The position numbers and the translations under genes are program-made. The notes beneath the pieces are model-generated. The model saw nothing but the letters and a program-made list of their open reading frames with translations. It ran no database searches and was not told the origin of the DNA. Positions 27,788 to 41,190 of a DNA stretch of 64,000 nt are shown one piece after another; position 1 is the first letter of the stretch; every line of letters starts with the position of its first letter. Location of the stretch: contig OZ004596.1 in the NCBI GenBank assembly GCA_963924555.1, positions 3,420,139 through 3,484,138 of the forward strand, in the 5' to 3' direction. Origin of the DNA: Crambe crambe. Taxonomy: Eukaryota > Porifera > Demospongiae > Poecilosclerida > Crambeidae.

Positions 27788-30700
27788 GGAGTAATGAATG
27801 ACACATAGTAAGTGTCCAGATTTTTGAAGTGCATATCTGGTCTTTTGTCAAATCTTCAATTTGTGGATGCACTGGCCCCCAAAAATTCAACATCTTTCAT
27901 GGAAAACGACTTCATTAAATTGTGACTCTAGTAACCATGGAAGTAAATCCTCCAGTACTAACTCGTACTCCAGTAATGCAACTATGACATGCAGCACACA
28001 ATATCAGAGTCAGAACATCCCTGATAAAAAAATATTGCTGCTACTGTTAGCTCTGAGGGGAGATGAGATAAATGTGGACTGAACTTATGTGTCCCCAGTG
28101 TCCCTGCACTGGAACACAGAAGATTAAGTAGTCCACATTGAGGAGTCCACTATTAATTTACTATCACATACACAAATGGAAATAAACAGGTGAAGTCAGC
28201 AGAAAAGCAAGTCCTTGAACTTGTGAGGAGCATTTAGTACACTTTACCAGCAGAATAATAAAAAAGAAGCCAGCTCCAATTAACGTGTTTGATAACAACC
28301 ACTGCTAGCCACATGACAAGGGGACCAGTCTAGACAGGCCAGAAATTAAAAAAAAAAATTCTTATAGAGTTCATAGAGGTGCAAGCATGTTGAAGACAAG
28401 CACGCCACATATTACACAAGAGGACAGCAATGGCAAAGATAGCTAGGGAACAATAATTATCACGAGTAAGGGTATTGTTAAGTGTGGACATAATCCCGAT
28501 CAATGCTATTCTTTCAGTCTATGAGGGAGGCTAGTGTGTACCTTGCCTGCTTAGATAATGAGTGAGAAGCACACATTATTGATTAGCGCATATTCTTGAT
28601 TGATTTGATACTATCTTGACCACATTGAAGGTTAAATAACCATCTTGCAGCTCATGATACAGCAGGTGGACGTGACTAAGCTGACCTACATTCTCAACCA
28701 TTTAGAGAGCTTTTATGTTAAATGACTTGCAAATGAGAACTGCAGAGACTGTAAGAATCAGCAGCAGAAACTGTCAATAAGCAGGTCATGGTACAGACAG
28801 TTACTGGTATAATTTAGAGCATGCAGAGCAGAATACCTACTCATTTATAAATAGGAAGTAGAGATGCCAGATGATTAGAGGTTCTAACTTGAAGGGTTTA
28901 TTACCTGGAATTCTAAATTCCAAGAGTAGCAAGTAAATGAAGGGTTACCTCAGACTGATACCACTACAGTTGAGTTGAATTGACCTCTAGATAGGGATTT
29001 TGGGTTGAACAATAATGACAATAATAATAATACATGCCCCCTTTTTTCCTCTGTCTGGACAGTGGAAAGCATTCATAGATATGAATCTTGCAGGGTCTGC
29101 CCACACAGGATACAGGGGGAGACCGCCTCCCTCCCTTACTGATACAGTTAAAGAGAAGAATGCCCCTGTGGCCACATTTAATGAAATGTACCCACTTACC
29201 CTCAAGGCCCATCTCCAACTGTCAGGCTGGTGGAAGAAACTATGGACCAATTTGGAAACTTGAGATCCTGTGATGTAACCAAGGGCACTGCAAAGTAAGT
29301 AAGAGGTTATGATTTTATGGTTTTATGACTTATGGCTTTGTAGGATGGATAAACAACCTAGGGATTTTCCCTAAACAGCTGCACACAGACAAAAATAAAT
29401 CCCTTTAGGGCTCCAGTCTGCTGCCTTCCCACCAAACTATTGAACATCAAAGAAAGTGGAAATGCACCTATTTGTACACCACAATGTCCTTGCTAATCGA
29501 GCCACACCCAATCTAACCTAGGGTCGCCCAATCAAGCCACATAACTAAGAGCTCTCACACCTTTCCATCAGCTATTAGCACCTGCACTCAACATGTACCA
29601 ATCTCCATTCAATATAGCAGCCAAATTGTCTGGATGTTTGCTAACACCTTAAACACTATTCTCATACACACACACACAGTACAGTATAGTCTGCACTGAC
29701 TGGCTGACCTTCCCACTGGCATGGCAATGTAGAATATGGCCAGCATCCTTAGTCTCTTATTGGAGGGGAAAAGGTCAGCAATCATTGTAGGGGCAATGGT
29801 AGCGTAGCTGGCTTCTCCGACACCTACCAACAGACGAGTTCCAAACAGCATCCAGAAATTCTATAAAAAAAAAAGTATGGAGGAAATCATATTGTCTAAT
29901 TGTCTATTTCCACCATCCCACCACCATTGGTCCCAAAGGAAATAACCTTCCTTGTGACATTTCATTCTACATTCAGTTTTGTTATGGAACATACTGGCAC
30001 CACATCAATTCACTAGTGTGTTTTAGAATAGGGCAGGTTTCTTGTCATTTTTGCTCTATTACATCATTGGAGCCCTCATCCTTTTTGATTATCCCTGTCA
30101 TGTGGTAATAATTACATCGGTATGTGTACATCTTACCGCCAAAAAAAGGCAAGTTGTGTGTTTGCTTATTTGTTGAATTTCTGGTATTGTGCAAATATGT
30201 AGTTGCACTTCACTGAGCAATGACATTGTGTCAGATCCAGAGAATAGCTGGAAGCTAACCAGATGTGACACACACGTTATTCTAAAGCTAGCAAGTTGGA
30301 AAACACTATTACAGCGCCACCAAAAATTATAATTTTGGGAACCATCATTGAACCTTGAACCATATGCTATGCTCTAAAAACCATAACACATGATTAGAGT
30401 TAATTGGTTCTAGCCAGACTTCTTTTCTTGGAAATATTCAGAATCCTTTAAAATGACTTTGGGTGATGTATGTGAGGGGGAGGGAAAGCAACCTCTCATG
30501 AACACAAAGGTGAACTGGTAACACTGCAATGGGTAATGGAAAAGTCCTTAGAATAGATTGAAGCGAGTGTTTCCAATCACGACCATACAAATGGGACCAC
30601 AAGCACATTGCTCTTACCACTGAAAAGGAGCCAGTCAGCGTAAAAGCTGACCACAATAAGATTCCAACGAATATGATATACTTTCTGGTGTAGCGGTCTC

Positions 30701-32499
30701 CCAAGTAGCCAAAAACTGGAGAGAGCAGCATGTAACTGGCAATAAAGGCAGTCTGCAGCAGACCTCCCATGGTATCATCTACTGCCTCTTTTTTCCCATT
30801 GAGGTGGAACCCGCTTCTCGAGGTATCTTGGAGTTGGAGTAGAATACCTGCAACATGATATAGACCAATTACTACTGCTAGGTTACAGGTAACAACCGAC
30901 AAGTGACTTCATTTGTTCCTATCACTAATCCAATTTAAGACAAGTTTTCACATGCCTACTGAATTGTACCATGTCTGATACATGTACCAGGTACATGTGG
31001 GGACATATACAGGGTACATGAGGATCATTATAATTATCATAATTATACATCTACAGTGAATTTACTGAGAGCCACACATATACAGTGAATTTACTGAGAG
31101 CCATAATTGTGGATTACTGAGAGATACACAGTGAATTTACTGAGAGCCATAGCTAATTGTGAAATTGCTGTACTGAGAACATAACTACTGGTCAAAAGGT
31201 CATTTTCCAGCCATCTTGAAGTTGAAACCACTCCAGATACTTAGCTCTGAACACACATACATGTACATAGGATAGGCAGTGAGCAAATTAATTCTACTAA
31301 CATGTCATAAAACACTGAGGATCATGTATTCCACTCAATTGCCACATAATGTTGCTGTTCCCTGACACTAGCTTACTGACAGGTAACCCCAGTACAGAAC
31401 AGGAACATAACAGTCTGACTCTGTACTATAAGGACATAGTATAAATCCAAGTACAGTACAAGCCAATAGAGTACAGAGACGGTCTCCCAACAGTCCCAAC
31501 TGACATAAAGTCTCCCAATAAAGGGACATACATACATACATACATACATACAAACAACAGTGTGTCTATGATCGGCTGGGGCACATGAGCCATTTCGTAA
31601 TGTGTAGCTATTTATAGAATATCCATAAGGTTATTAATTATAAACTTCTTGTACTCTACAATATTTATGTGCCCCTTAGCCCTTATGTACTGTACACAGA
31701 GCAGACAAAAGATGTAGGATACATGCACATGGCTGTAGCATCTCATATCTTGTCCATGGCAGGCACACAACATGTCACTGTGGACTTGGCATGTCATCAT
31801 CATGCATATTGACAGGTTTCTTTTCTATTTTTAAATACCACCATGATGTGCAGAGGTTTGTGCAGAGGTCTCCATGGCAGCCCTAGCACTCTCAGCATCA
31901 TGTACTAGAAATTGAATATATAATTGTGCACACCAACAGAGGCTGACACTCTTCATCTAAGTGGCTTCAGGTGACAGCACCCATTGACACTTAGCAGGTG
32001 ACCAGAGCACATGGATCATGGGGCTTGCACACAATAATTGCCTTCTTTATCATCACACATAATGTCCAGGTCAAATAATCGCATTTACTCTCTTGACTTC
32101 AATATGGGGGGAGAAAAGGACAAGAAATCCACTTCTGTTGCACCAATACATATATCAATGGTTACTGAGGCATTGCTTAGTCAACACAAGTCATTAGTGG
32201 TTTCCACATGTGCATGCTGATGATCGGCAAATAACCTACCAGCTAGGTGCTGACTCCACAATCTTCGAATGTCGCAACGTTATTGTGACATCACAAGTCA
32301 AAGCACTCACTATCTTGTGATCAGAGATGACATACTGTGCAGTGCCTGCCCTGGAATGACCACACTTCAGCAGTATAAGTGCAGGTTTGAGATTCTTGGC
32401 ATTAAATCACCCAAATACCCAGTCAAAAAAAAAAAATTATTCTTACCAGGTTTCTTCCTCTTATGGTGTAAGACATGGAAGTTTTTCCTGCCTTTTATG

Positions 32500-32532
<33 letters not shown>

Positions 32533-34838
32533 GTGTCTTTCAATTATTGCACAAGCTATTATGAATTAATGTTTCCCAATAAGCCATTGTATTGAGCCAC
32601 CAATCCTGCAGCCACCAATCCTGCAGCCACCAACCCTGCAATTTCTAAGAAAGGAATTACAACTCAAAAGACCCGACAGCAAAAAAAGAATCACTCATTC
32701 TTCAGAAAACAAGATGTGCATGAACACAAGATTCACTCACTGGCTTCACTCCTACAATGGAATCGAAAAAAAATTTCTTGGCTGAGGTTGAAATTCCTAA
32801 TCATAGCAAGTGCTAACTACTTCACCATAAATAGGTTCAACAAGGGCTTGCCAATGCAAAGTGTTAGTATCACTTTCCAATTTCTCAACTGTCCGATGTA
32901 ACATACCTGTGCCCCTTCAACCATATCATACAACCACAGTCTATTTGCCTACCAGTCCACTCAATAATCCTTTTATGACAGTCTGAGCGGTAAGCATAAG
33001 CACATGACTGAGACAGCGGAATGCAATATGCTGACTAAACCAGTACAACATCAATTGATTGTGAGGATGTATGCTAATAATACTCAAACTAAAAATTAGA
33101 CCAGTACAATAATTAATTATAATACTCTGTGGAATTTCCGGTTGGATTGATGGATTACAGAAAGTGGTGGGTGGCTTATAATACACTAAAGGGGTAAATG
33201 CAGTGAGCCCCACACTAGTGCTACTATACTTGTATGTACTTTCATGTTGCAGCTTCTTTTTGTGACAACTTTGGCATGATACGCTCACCCCATAATTATT
33301 ATGCTCGCATTATCTTCAGCCATTCAGCCCTGAAACTATCAGGGACCACGGTGACATCATGTTATGAACCCATATTGTGGACCCTCAAGTACCATGCCAT
33401 GTGAATCCTTACATGGACCCAATATCATGGGCTCCTATATCATCACCTCTGAACTCTTGCGGCAGACATATTCAGTTGAACAATGGTGACTAGTATCACC
33501 AACTTATTCAGAAGCAGAAGAAGAAGATCCTTTAGAGGCCTCTGTCACTAGTATGAAGGTAGTAGGGGCGTGCGTCCCTGGCTGTGAGACCATCTGCATG
33601 TGATAATACCGCTCACTGGCTGGTGGGACACTTGACTCCTCATTGCCACTCATCTAGCCCCTCTGCATGTGAGAATATTCATTCCACTCACTGGCTGGTG
33701 GGGACACCTGATGACTACTCATTTCTAGCTTCACCGTCAGCACCAGATTTATTGTGAGGCCATAAGCCAAGACACCACATGAAAACGTCATGTGTGACAC
33801 TTTCCGTGACTCTGTATTAGTGTTGAAATATTGGGGTACCTCAATTGGTGACTCTATTTCACACAATCTGGAATGTCAAACATATGCCTAATCTTGAAAG
33901 AACATTGGTCATGTGAACAACTGTCACTTTGATGGGGTCAAAGTGTGTGTGGTCAGCTGAAATTTTTGTGGGTAAATTTTTGTGCATATCAAAACCACAA
34001 AATTTACCCTATGAAAAATTTCAGAGTACCAGATATCGGTAATTTCTAGCTCTGTGTTGCAGTCCAGTTTGAGTGGCTACTTGCTTGCAGTTGAAGCATT
34101 AAAATTGAAATTGCTAGCAACAAGGGGGTCAAGTGCATCAGAGGGTTCATTGAACCCTTAGGTACTTCTGAAGAATCCTCAGTATTTGATGTCCAATCCC
34201 ATGAGGGTAGACATGCAACTTTGTTGGCATTTGCTACAAATTGAATTATTGTTTAGCAAATTAGGGGTTCCAAGTTGTGAGGGATTTTAATTGATCAAAG
34301 TGTGAAAACAAGGCATAATTTTAGATCTAGACATACTCTCACTCTAGGAGTTCTTCAGTCTACACTAGGATGACACACATGCACAGACTTTAGCCTCAAG
34401 GGGCCCCCCCAAAAAACAACAACAAAAAAACTGCACAAAAGACGAAGATATTGAGTTAATCATTCCAACACTGTAAGCTATTGTTGAGCTATTTAGGAAG
34501 TATTTACAATCTGAAATTCTCTTCAGTCAACAACCACATGACCCCATGGTTATGTCATCATGATCAAAATGCACATGTCAGCATTCTTAAAGTATTATAC
34601 TTGGTCGTGGTGACAGGTGCTCAAAATGCTATCACAGCGCATAGCATACATGCAAACCTTTTTTTAAGAGCTTAAAAACTGGCAGGTGTGCCTGGCTAAT
34701 TTAAGCTACTTTACCTGCTATTGTGAACCTGTCCATATAATTCAGCAGATTAATACAGGTGAGAAGAATTAGGGTGAAGTATTTATTGAACGTGTCTGCT
34801 TGTATCAAACCCATCACATCAGAGTCACTTCTCAGCAT
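21816..34838 (-). CDS. SPNS1: Spinster-type major facilitator transporter
   Basis: Spinster proteins are lysosomal or plasma-membrane MFS carriers for lysophospholipids or sphingosine-1-phosphate. Ten exons (34715-34838, 30618-30847, 29709-29860, 29200-29287, 27497-27654, 26666-26800, 24518-24782, 22879-22977, 22031-22189, 21816-21971) give 521 residues with all phases matching. The start exon encodes [14 protein letters not shown], typical of TM1. Then come [19 protein letters not shown] with the MFS motif A (D92, R93), [68 protein letters not shown] and [19 protein letters not shown], in family order. Twelve membrane helices are expected. The C-terminal tail is polar. Intron 1 is 3867 bp, far longer than most others here. 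SPNS1, 2 or 3 orthology cannot be decided by eye. The next gene to the right is divergent. Confidence 0.92.
25622..25756. repeat. CCCTAGTCCTCAGCC minisatellite
   Basis: Mixed CAGCCCTAGTCCT and CAGCCCT units in a spinster intron. Confidence 0.85.
26290..26660. repeat. GAGGAACA(C)-TGTG minisatellite next to a spinster 5' splice site
   Basis: Variants of ATAGAGGAACATGTGGTACA and CACTGTGCATATA repeat with a period of 40 to 60 bp. The array runs to within a few bases of the exon at 26666. The donor-proximal sequence GTATGTTCCTC recurs once inside the array. Confidence 0.8.
27745..27785. repeat. (CT)n microsatellite
   Basis: About 40 bp of CT in a spinster intron. Confidence 0.9.
31055..31155. 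repeat. AGTGAATTTACTGAGAG short tandem repeat
   Basis: Three spaced copies of CAGTGAATTTACTGAGAGCC with intervening variants, in spinster intron 1. Confidence 0.75.
32597..32642. repeat. 16-bp GCCACCAATCCTGCA triplet repeat
   Basis: Three near-identical copies in spinster intron 1. Confidence 0.85.
33198..33310. repeat. Third copy of the GTGAGCCCCACACTAG repeat
   Basis: Head CAGTGAGCCCCACACTAGTG, tail GCTCACCCCATAATTATTATG, the same arrangement as the copies at 4319 and 4498. It lies in spinster intron 1. Confidence 0.55.
33957..34024. mobile_element. Near-palindromic element, MITE-like
   Basis: The left arm starts CTGAAATTTTTGTGGGTAAA (33957) and the right arm ends GAAAAATTTCAG (34024). 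The arms pair over about 28 bases with one small bulge around a loop of about 10 bases. A compact full-length inverted repeat inside spinster intron 1 fits a minimal MITE or its foldback. No target-site duplication was confirmed. Confidence 0.55.
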
Positions 34839-35057
34839 AAAAATTAAAAAAAACAGCTGAAGACAGTCATCAGATCATCAATCTAATTTTCCTAGCGAGC
34901 TGGGCGGAGCTAGAAAATACGTTTAAATAGATAATTAACGCTACGATCGTCAATCGATTAGTAAAGCGATCTGCGAGCCATGGAAATCAGAACAAGCTAG
35001 TCGTCCAAGTTAAAGCTGTGTCGGTACCGAGGAGCTTTAATTACATCTATTGACAGT
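34839..35057. promoter_or_regulatory. Bidirectional spacer between spinster and the ITPRID-like gene
   Basis: 219 bp between divergent start codons. A GC-box-like GGGCGG lies at about 34901. No TATA box is evident. Shared promoter use is inferred from the distance. Confidence 0.45.
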
Positions 35058-38000
35058 ATGATGTCCGCAGGTGAGTGCATCAAAATAATGGTACTACAGC
35101 CCTTGAATGAAGGAGAAGGTTTTAACGTTGCGCATTTATGCAGCATGCATGGCATGTACGGTAGCTACCTATAGCTGCATATATTAACTTAACGTAACCT
35201 GGAGCTTCTAAAGAGAACAAAAACCAGTGGCCGTAAATCATACTGTTAGAGTTAGGCAGCTATTGAGCTATTAATAATTTGAAAAGTGGATTGTTAGCTT
35301 GCTGCCTACCAACAACTTTGTAGAGTAGCTAACTACAGATTTGAATGTTTTCTTCATACCATTAATTTATATATTTTTTTACTGCAGAATTCCCAACAGA
35401 AGTTATTCCAGAATCATTCAGCGATCCTTGTGTAAGTATGTACTGATAAGCAGCCCCAAGCATTATGAAATGTGGTAGTGGTGGAATGTAGCTAGTGGAG
35501 TGGGTGTAAACTGTTGCAGTCAGGCACCACGTATTCATAAAGGGTCCTGTCCCAGACTGTCACCAGATCTCTGGAAACAGGTGGCCAGTGAGACTTTGGG
35601 GCATTGTTTATACATAGGAGAGTCCTTATAGTGTTTTGCCATTGTATTCTGACCACAGATTTCATAGCGCTTCTCCATGGTGTGATTTGATTTTCAATAT
35701 TTTTCATGCATATTGGTATACTGCATTGCTTTATGTAAAATCAATAACTTGTAGGTTTCATATGATGGAAATGCTGAGGATTTTCACAGTGAAGTGGTAG
35801 GGAATTGTCATTCCTCACACTCTCTGTACAACAGCAGCCAGTTCTTTGATGAGAGATATGGCCGGTCTTTCGACTCAGACTCCAGCCATCACAGTTTACT
35901 GCTAGAAGATCCCGCCACTGGACAGGACTGCCTACTAGAGGATGAACGAAATGGAGGACTTCGAAATAGCAGAAGTAATAGTTACTCATGTGAAACAAAT
36001 GTTCACATAGGTGGCAGTTGTATTAAAATTTTGGTAAAAGAACCCACGGAAAATGAGGACCCTACTTTAGAACTGACCTCTCAAAGTTCTCCTGCACTTT
36101 TGAACCATGATGTGAACTTGAATGTTAACAAGAGACCCAAGCTCAGGAGAACTGGAAATGTTGAAAATACCAGTCAATTTATTCAAGGTCTTTTCGAGCC
36201 AAACTACATTATCTCGCCTCCATCTTCTGACACTGATTCTGATAGAAGGAGCTTACCCACCCCCACTCCAAACTATGACGAGTTGCTGACCACACCTACT
36301 CTGGCATACCCAGGTGGGGAAGATGTAGAGCACACAGTACGAGGAGGCGAAGCAGCTCAGTTGGAAGGAAAAGAATGTATTCCATCAAGTAGGTCCATCA
36401 GCATGACTTCAATTAAATGGGTGTTGGTTTTTCATAAAAATAAACATGGCTTTGATGGTGTGATGCAGCCCTTGCTACTCATCTCAGTGTAGTGTGTTGC
36501 TCCTTGGTATGGTATGGTAGTGTATGTATTTACTAAGTAATCTTATTATTGCTGCAGCTAACAGAACCAGAAAACAAGGTCAAAGTTTCAATCACCAAGT
36601 TTACACTTATTTAGGTAAGTTTGGTGTGGGCTGATCCTCACTTGTGAAATATTAAATAAAATGTGTGAAAAGGAACTAAAATTAGAAGGTGATAATTCAC
36701 AAGAGTTTGTGAAGTCCATTTTTCACCTATTTATTTCAACTTCCTTTAAATTTCAATACTTAGATAATTCTGACATTCGTTACGAGGAGTTGAATTCTGC
36801 TGGAGGCTGCAATGGGTGAGTGAATTGAAACAAGCATGGGTTTAATGTGAATCCAATCCAGTCACTATACGTAGCTTCCTACATTTAATTGCCCGGTAGC
36901 TAGTGCATACACCCCATAAACTATACCACTTGGATATGTAAATAGTCTGCTTGAGCATTAGTAAAGAATGGAATGTAAACTTCAAGGTATATCCACGGCT
37001 AAACATACTCCACCATGGCACTCCCCAGTTGATTCTTTCCAACATTCCACTCAATGCAACGTGTTGAAACAATTAATCTCGGACATTCTACACATTACTG
37101 TGTATAATTATTCTTTTCCTATAGGATCAGTCTAAGTCTTCTCTCCAGAAGTGGAAGACCTCATTACTTGGAAAGTCCTCCTTATGACTTCAATGCTTTG
37201 TCCCTCCCAACAGTTGAAACTCGTAAACTTAGCGACCCTGTCGCCAACTTGAGACGCCAAAGGGTAAAGACTACATATGAACCCCGAAAGCAGAGATGTC
37301 TTTCAGATTCCGAGGCACCATCATTACTGTGTTCCCTCGATGAGGACGAGATGAAGAGTGAAGAAGGAGCCTCATCAGCACTCGGTGGTTGTGACTCGGG
37401 TTTCCACGATGAAAGGAGTTCTCGCTATCTGGAGAATATGACTGCTTCGTATTCATCACCAAGGGCTTCCCAACACTCATCAGATTTCCTCTCTCTTGAA
37501 GAAACAGCTGAGTTCACTCAAAGATCAAGAAGAGTCACTCCACATCCTTCCTTCTCATTAGGAAACCAGGAAAGTTCTCTGTCTGACGACCAATCGAGCA
37601 TACACACCTCGCCTAACCCAGGAACTTTAGTCCATCCTCGAGAACGATCACGAAGATCTTTGCTAAAGAACTTCAGCCAGAGCAGTTTAGGGGGAACCAG
37701 TAGTATTGGTGCAAGTAGTGATAGTCCTTCTCTCAGCTCCGTATTAGAAACCCAATCTAATTTGACTGGTGTGACCGATATACTGTCCAGTCTCGGATTT
37801 GACGATTTTGAGAGTCCTCAGTTAGTCCCTGATCGTTTCATACCAAAGGAGTTGGAACACTTGCGACCGTCAGCAATGAAGATAGCATCCTTTGAGCAGA
37901 ATATAGCTCCAGACCCACCCAAATCACCAGATTCTTTAGTCAGTGGTCAGTCGTCCTCCACTAGCCACACACCAGGTCCACTCCTGCAGCAGCGATTCAC

Positions 38001-40008
38001 AGAACCATCCTACCTACCACTGGGAGCAACAGCCGAAAACTTCCTTGCCTACCCATCCCATCCTACATCTCCTCAATCATCAAATTCGTTACCCAAGGAT
38101 GAAACACCGCTCACACCAAACAGTCCATTAGATCGCACACCTCTTTTCACCGACACAACAGCAATATTGGGATTCACTCATAGTCGTGTCCTGGAGACTG
38201 TGCCTGAAGAAACTGCCAGCGATCTTTCCCCATCTCCACGCTGGCTCTCTCCGAGAGTATCCATTGATCATTCTGTGTTGGAGCATGGAGACAAGTTAGG
38301 TGCTAATCTCAATGTGCAGAAGGTGCGTAGACGGTCCCTACCAACCAATCGTGACGGCTATAGGTTGAGTATCGGTAGTCAGGTGGAGAGCGACACAGGA
38401 GATAGCATACAGCTCTCTGTGACTTCCTACGATGATGAAATAGCTGCTGAGAGGGAGAGAGAGCGAGAGAACTTTCCACCAGTACACATTGATGATGGCC
38501 TGCTCTCTTCTGCTCGACGACGAAGGAAAGGTGTGTACACTCCTCCTCAAACACTTCTTTCTTGGTTATCCACACAAAAAACTATTGATGAGGAAGACGA
38601 CACAGATCCAGATGAACTACCCTGGCCTTTCAATGAACAGGCTCGACTCAGAAAGAGTTTGACTGAAATATCTCTGGCACAGAAGAAGCTCTCTTCCTCT
38701 GAGGGTCCAGCCAATCCGTCTGAGAATGCAACAGAAACTGGTAGTGACAACAACGGATTAGAAATCCTTCAAGCCAGCAGCCAGCACGACATATCCCTCT
38801 CTCCCATCTCGACTCCCAATGCAAGGCTGTCCCCTCAGCCTGCTATATCCGAAGTAGATGAAGATGAACTTCTAGATCAAAGGTCAGTTGTTAGCACAAG
38901 CTAGTCAGTCAGGTGGCCTGACTTGTAGTTTTTTGTGGCTTTGTGGTCACTCCAGTCCACTCTAATCCACCTCTTTCTTCTTCCTTTTATAGTCATTCCT
39001 GTACCTGTTCACCCCTCCATGTTGCCGACTCCAGCTCCAGTGGGACAAAGCCTCTAATCAGGGCGATTCTCTCACCCAATCTACAGCCAGAGAGCACACC
39101 ACTGCAATTCGATGATGCTGGATACAGTGACTTAAGAATAACTGCATCCGACAATACCACCTCTGATAAACTTCCAGTCTCGCCAGGGAGTGACTCTGAA
39201 GCAACGCCTGTGTCGCTGACACGAAATTTCAGTGAAGATCCCATGACTCCAGCCTCACTCAGCAGAAAGAGGCGAATAGGGCAGTTTGTACCAGAACCTG
39301 GCTTCAGTGAATCTAAGAACCTCCATTTACCTGCTGGTGATCTAGGGAAGGAATTTGATCACGGTACACATGTTGGTGGTGGGAGTAAGGAAGTGAGCTG
39401 CACATCATCTGTCAGTGACGCTGCAAGTGGCTTCATGTCACCAGTAGGTAGTCAGCCAGTGGTACCCACCAATACTTCCAGTGGAAAACTCTGCACTGTA
39501 TCATCTATTGATGAAGAATCCTCCAGCTTTGATGATCCACCAGCTGACTCCAGATCTCCCTTAGACACTGTGATGACAAAAACTGTGGAGTCTCGTCCCA
39601 AAGGACTACCTATCAGTATCTATGACATAGAATCTTTAAACTCTCCTACGAGTTCCTGCAAAGAAAAGGAATCAGTTGCTTCAATTGCTAGTATATGTGA
39701 AACTGTACCTGCCTACCTCGACCTGAATACTCCTGTGCCGTCATCATGTACTCAGCGTCCTCCCTTGAGAAAGCAAATGGTGAGGATATGATTTACTTTC
39801 TATCATAACTTATTTTGACTGCACAATATCAATTTCTGTGTTATAGAGTGCAGATGAGTTTGGCCAATGTGCAGCAAACCGTCCTCACAAATCTCGCAGG
39901 AAACCCGTATTTGGGGAAGCACCAAGTCACGGAGTTGCTGGACATCTCCACACAAACCAGTCTCTCATAGAAAATGAAAAAGAAGTCACTAAACTGATGG
40001 TTCTGTGA
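35058..40008 (+). CDS. Large Ser/Pro-rich protein with candidate KRAP/ITPRID IP3-receptor-binding motif
   Basis: Eight exons (35058-35070, 35388-35431, 35755-36388, 36558-36614, 36764-36815, 37125-38882, 38993-39779, 39847-40008) sum to 1168 codons plus stop in consistent phase. The protein is mostly low complexity and probably disordered, rich in Ser, Pro, Asp and Thr, with many SP/TP sites. One ordered-looking segment at about residues 483-525 reads TDILSSLGFDDFES, VPDRFIP and PSAMKIASFEQ. This resembles the (I/L)LxxLGF...IPxRF...PSxAKxIxF pattern of the KRAP (SSFA2/ITPRID2, TESPA1) domain that anchors IP3 receptors. That assignment is by eye and tentative. The first coding exon is only 13 bp (MMSA plus one base). 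No membrane segments are seen. Gene model confidence is higher than family confidence. Confidence 0.7.
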
Positions 40009-40488
40009 ACCAACTCTTTTGCAGACCATTTCGTGTTTGTTTGTTTGTTTGTGTTCATTGCATGTGTATATTATGTTATATTTGTGTCTTCGTTTGGCCC
40101 TTTTCTTCTTTTTTTTTTTTTCTTTTTTTTTTTACATCACATCATTATTTTCACCAACAATCTCATTGGTATTCCAAAGCACATTCCAACGATCACCTCC
40201 ATTCCATGTGAAGTAACATTATATTATTGATATGGCCTTTTGAGTGGGCGTTCACTGAGTGGATTCACGGCTTGGGGATAATTAATATCGCCTATAGGAA
40301 GTGGTCGGCTTTACGCAAGTAATCATATAGCATTGTGAATATCATAACCTTTATAACATTAACAGGTGGCTTTGTTGTTCTCGGTGAGGCGAGACGACTA
40401 GACTGGCATGCTTAAATTGAATTTTGATGACCAAGCTGATTGGTCACTTCAGAACACAGTAGAAACTTTTCTCATGGCTAAGTTAAAG

Positions 40489-40491
<3 letters not shown>

Positions 40492-40525
<34 letters not shown>
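40492..40525. repeat. T34 homopolymer
   Basis: A run of 34 T just upstream of AATAAA. On the minus strand it could be the poly(A) tail of an inserted retroelement, but no element body is evident. Confidence 0.9.
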
Positions 40526-40528
<3 letters not shown>

Positions 40529-41044
40529 TATTAAATAAAGGATGTCGAAAAAAGTGTAGAAAGAAATAAAAATGTATCGAGTATTATTTGAAAGTGTGTG
40601 ATGAAGATTCATGTGTTAGGATTGAGTTAACCCTAGCCCTCCTCCCAAATGCACACACTTTACACTTTCATCCCTACATCATTTTTTACAATATGGGGAA
40701 AGAAGGCTGAATATTGGATGAGGATGAAGTCGAATGTGGACATGTCATGGTGCTACCATAATCTCCTCCATTTATGGAGAGGCAGTACACAAAAATCTTG
40801 GGCATTTTCCCACTAACTGGAGCCCTTATTGAAGATCTGCAGTATTTTTGGTGGCATGGCTATTCTTGTTACCTAATAAAACATAGCTACCATAACTAAT
40901 TATTATTGGTAAACGATCAAGACCACACAAAATCCTGTGAGTAGTAGTAGCTAGGGAGGCAGATGTCAATTCCACAAACTTCCCTTTTGACGTCATAATC
41001 ATATCATCTGAGGGGCCTGGTTCCTGTGTGCATTGGAAGAATCT

Positions 41045-41190
41045 GTTGCCAGGCAACCCACTATTAGCAGGTGAAATGCAGGCAACCCACTATAGCAGGT
41101 GAAATGCAGGCAACCCACTTACTATGAGCAGGTGAAATGCAGGCAACCCACTATGAGCAGGTGAAATGCAGGCAACCCGCTATAGCGGGG
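41045..41190. repeat. Minisatellite, about 29 bp, GCAGGTGAAATGCAGGCAAC
   Basis: Five units of AGGCAACCCACTAT-(GA)-GCAGGTGAAATGC, intergenic. Confidence 0.9.
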
